The notes under the pieces are model-generated. The model worked only from the letters and a program-made list of their open reading frames with translations, had not been told where the DNA came from and did no database searches. Position numbers and translations under genes: made by a program. Positions 5,279 through 6,922 of a DNA stretch of 6,922 bases are shown one piece after another. The stretch's first letter is position 1. The number at the start of each line of letters is the position of its first letter. The stretch comes from Propionivibrio sp. (lineage in GTDB: Bacteria > Pseudomonadota > Gammaproteobacteria > Burkholderiales > Rhodocyclaceae): positions 1 to 6,922 of the forward strand of contig QKII01000358.1 of the NCBI GenBank assembly GCA_003249625.1. Reading direction: 5' to 3'.

Positions 5279-5737
5279 TTGAGCACCAACGTTGTCACAC
5301 TCAGCAAATTTCTCGCTCCGAGCGACACGAGCCATATTCAACCGCCGTCCAGCCACGCGCATTGCATGGCCTGTGGCCCCGGCGGACTGCTCGGGTTACG
5401 TTTCCGCCCCGACGGCTCGCACTCGGTCGCCGCCTCGTTCCGGCCACGGCCGGAATGGCAGGGGTATGCGGGCATCCTCCACGGAGGCATGATCAGCACA
5501 CTGCTCGACGCGGCGATGACGCATTGCCTGTTCCATCACGAGGTCGAAGCCATGACCGCCTCGCTGAAGGTGCGCTTTCTCGAACCGGCACCGTGTGCAG
5601 GACTGCTCGACCTTCGCGCCACCTTGTCCGACCGCCGGCGCCATGTCTATCTACTGGCGCGAGCCGAGGCCCGCTTCATCACATCGCCCGTGGCACACCG
5701 TCCGTCCCGCGGGAAACACCATGGGCAGCGCGACTAG
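5279..5737 (+). CDS. PaaI-like hotdog-fold thioesterase
   Basis: 152 residues if the TTG at 5279 is used; the ribosome-binding site is poor, so the start is uncertain. No ATG is available before the conserved region (the first in-frame ATG falls at residue 30). HCMACGPGG (28-36), a CxxCGP segment common at the front of this family, is followed by the core GYAGILHGGMISTLLDAAM (62-80) with the HGG turn and D77 as the likely catalytic acid. LKVRFLEPAP (96-105) is the usual substrate-channel strand. Known role: hydrolysis of acyl-CoA thioesters, often aromatic or medium-chain; the substrate here is not predictable. It begins 16 bp after the terminator of the unit before it, so it should have its own promoter, which I could not identify. 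Its 3' end overlaps dsbB by 17 bp. Confidence 0.82.
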   Translation: MSTNVVTLSKFLAPSDTSHIQPPSSHAHCMACGPGGLLGLRFRPDGSHSVAASFRPRPEWQGYAGILHGGMISTLLDAAMTHCLFHHEVEAMTASLKVRFLEPAPCAGLLDLRATLSDRRRHVYLLARAEARFITSPVAHRPSRGKHHGQRD

Positions 5738-6290
5738 TCAGCATTGGCCCGTGATAAATAACGTCCGTGCCGCCACCTTCTTTCTGGCCGTTGCGGTATC
5801 CGGCCTCGGCTTTCTAGCCGTTTTGCTCGCCGTGGGGTTGCGGTTGGAAGCCTGCCATCTGTGCATATTTCAGCGGATCGTATATTTCCTCGTCGGTGCT
5901 TCGTTTCTCGTCGCATTTCTGGCCTGGAAACATGTCGCGCTGCGCCTTCCGGCACTTATGAGCGCGGGGGCCTGCAGCCTCTGGGGAATCTGCGTTTCCG
6001 CGCAACAGAGCTGGCTGCAGTGGCTTCCCGCCTCCAGTCTCACCTGCAGCGCGGTCGAACCGAGCCTCACGGAACGGTTAATCGACTGGCTCGGCGGGTT
6101 GTGGCCAACATTCTTCATGGCGACCGGTTTCTGCGGCAGCAAGGATCTGATGATCCTCGGTCTTTCGCTCGCCAACTGGTCGTTTCTCATTCTCGCCAGC
6201 TTCTTTGCGGCGAGCGCCTGGCTGATCTTCGGCGGAAAGATCAATCGGAGGGGAGGGGTGCTGAAAGACGCCGGAGGAAGAAACACTTAG
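5721..6290 (+). CDS. dsbB: Disulfide bond formation protein B
   Basis: 189 residues from the ATG at 5721, chosen because it places the first membrane segment about 15 residues in; the open frame extends upstream inside the thioesterase gene. It is an inner-membrane quinone reductase that reoxidises periplasmic DsbA. Four hydrophobic segments are visible (about 16-38, 50-70, 74-94 and 150-171). The first catalytic pair is C45-HL-C48 followed by QR, with R52 matching the quinone-site arginine R48 of E. coli DsbB. The second periplasmic pair is C109 (LTCS) and C138 (GFCGSKD), matching C104 and C130. Two further cysteines, C85 and C91, lie in the third membrane segment and look non-catalytic. No dsbA is nearby. 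It shares 17 bp with the thioesterase gene, so the two are probably transcribed together, although their functions look unrelated. Confidence 0.92.
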   Translation: MGSATSQHWPVINNVRAATFFLAVAVSGLGFLAVLLAVGLRLEACHLCIFQRIVYFLVGASFLVAFLAWKHVALRLPALMSAGACSLWGICVSAQQSWLQWLPASSLTCSAVEPSLTERLIDWLGGLWPTFFMATGFCGSKDLMILGLSLANWSFLILASFFAASAWLIFGGKINRRGGVLKDAGGRNT

Positions 6291-6366
6291 TGCAAAAGAC
6301 TCTGATTGCCACGGCGTCGGGCAAAAGGTTGTCTTCAGAGAAATTTGGCATATGCTTAAAAAACTC

Positions 6367-6396
6367 TTGCAAATTCCATAAGCGCAGCTATATATT
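6367..6396 (+). promoter_or_regulatory. Probable sigma-70 promoter of trxC
   Basis: TTGCAA (6367-6372) is followed after 16 bp by TATATA (6389-6394) or after 18 bp by TATATT (6391-6396), in a markedly AT-rich 60-bp stretch 30-60 bp before trxC. This stretch is the most AT-rich part of the window. Confidence 0.55.
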
Positions 6397-6426
6397 AGAC
6401 ATTTCTAATTTACTGGAGTAGAGAAA

Positions 6427-6864
6427 ATGTCAGAGACTCAACAAGTTGTTTGTCCTCACTGTCACGCCACAAACCGCGTAGCCGTCGAGCGCTTTGGCGA
6501 CAAACCCGTTTGCGGTAGTTGCGGAAAACCGCTTCTGGACGGCGAGCCGCTGGAGCTCACAAGCGAAACCTTCGACCGGCACATCGGCAACTCCGACTTG
6601 CCAGTGCTCGTTGATTTCTGGGCGCCCTGGTGCGGCCCGTGCCGGATGATGACGCCGATCATCCATTCGGCAGCCAAGGAGCTGAAAACCACGATGCGCG
6701 TCGCCAAGCTCGACACCGAAGCGGAAGGCCAGATCGCCGCGCGCTTCGGCATCCGCAGCATCCCGACGCTGATGGTCTTCCAGCGTGGAAAGGTTGTCCT
6801 GCAAAGGACTGGCGGAACCGATCTCGCCAGCCTGCTCAAGTGGGCCAAATCTGCCCTCGACTGA
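6427..6864 (+). CDS. trxC: Thioredoxin 2 (zinc-ribbon thioredoxin)
   Basis: 145 residues, the usual TrxC length. The ATG at 6427 follows TGGAG (6414-6418). An N-terminal zinc ribbon has two CxxC pairs, C9-PH-C12 and C29-GS-C32. The thioredoxin fold follows, with the active site WCGPC (68-72) in VDFWAPWCGPCRMM and the cis-proline P113 in RSIPTLMVF. Known role: a cytoplasmic dithiol reductant for target proteins. In E. coli the gene is induced by OxyR under oxidative stress, and the zinc ribbon modulates its redox potential. It has its own AT-rich promoter region, 136 bp after dsbB, so it is a separate transcription unit. No OxyR site could be recognised by eye. A stem-loop follows the stop. 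The identification is firm. Confidence 0.95.
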   Translation: MSETQQVVCPHCHATNRVAVERFGDKPVCGSCGKPLLDGEPLELTSETFDRHIGNSDLPVLVDFWAPWCGPCRMMTPIIHSAAKELKTTMRVAKLDTEAEGQIAARFGIRSIPTLMVFQRGKVVLQRTGGTDLASLLKWAKSALD

Positions 6865-6870
6865 CAAACC

Positions 6871-6898
6871 GGACCCTGTCTCCTTGAGGAAAGGGCCC
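6871..6898 (+). terminator. Stem-loop after trxC, possible terminator
   Basis: GGACCCT (6871-6877) pairs with AGGGCCC (6892-6898) with one mismatch, and an inner TCC-TTGA-GGA stem extends it. It starts 6 bp after the trxC stop. There is no T-run after it, so it may be a weak or rho-assisted terminator, or an mRNA-stabilising hairpin. Confidence 0.4.
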
Positions 6899-6922
6899 TG
6901 CTCGCTCAGACGGAAACCGAGA

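Noticed and set aside
1..6922. CRISPR array, tRNA or rRNA gene, insertion sequence
   Set aside because: No regularly spaced repeats beyond the three short boxes, no cloverleaf or rRNA-like stretch, and no transposase-like frame were seen.

Overview
This 6.9 kb, GC-rich window reads as the chromosome of a Gram-negative proteobacterium. The DsbB, TrxC and IscA sequences and the overall style suggest a facultatively anaerobic betaproteobacterium, perhaps Rhodocyclales-like; that placement is inference. Its centre is a cluster that closely resembles the orange-protein (orp) locus known from Desulfovibrio: MinD-type ATPase, small NifX/MTH1175-type cofactor-binding proteins, and a PAS-containing sigma-54 activator like OrpR.

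Layout. (1) Positions 1-777, plus strand: the 3' end of a MinD/ParA-type ATPase, then a NifX/MTH1175-type protein. (2) 778-1098: no intact gene. A coding-like stretch is split over three frames and ends just before a short dyad in front of ridA. (3) 1099-2809, plus: a RidA-type deaminase overlapping by 8 bp a PAS/AAA+/Fis sigma-54 activator with four cysteines in its PAS region. (4) 2825-4226, minus: iscA followed by citC, convergent with the activator. (5) 4227-4468: a divergent control region with three TGC-N6-GCA boxes exactly 31 bp apart, two of them inside a perfect 15-bp inverted repeat, about 75 bp upstream of a textbook -24/-12 promoter. (6) 4469-5262, plus: a second NifX-type protein, an overlapping glycine-rich DUF5320-like protein, and a rho-independent terminator. 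This is a complete short transcription unit. (7) 5279-6864, plus: a hotdog thioesterase, an overlapping dsbB, then trxC behind its own probable sigma-70 promoter.

Working model (inference): the activator senses redox or Fe-S status through its PAS cysteines. It binds the 31-bp-phased boxes and drives the sigma-54 promoter of the second NifX/DUF5320-like pair. It may also act on the ATPase operon, whose promoter lies outside the window. IscA could supply Fe-S clusters, and the DsbB/TrxC genes add a thiol-redox flavour. The role of citC here is unexplained, since no citrate lyase subunits are visible.
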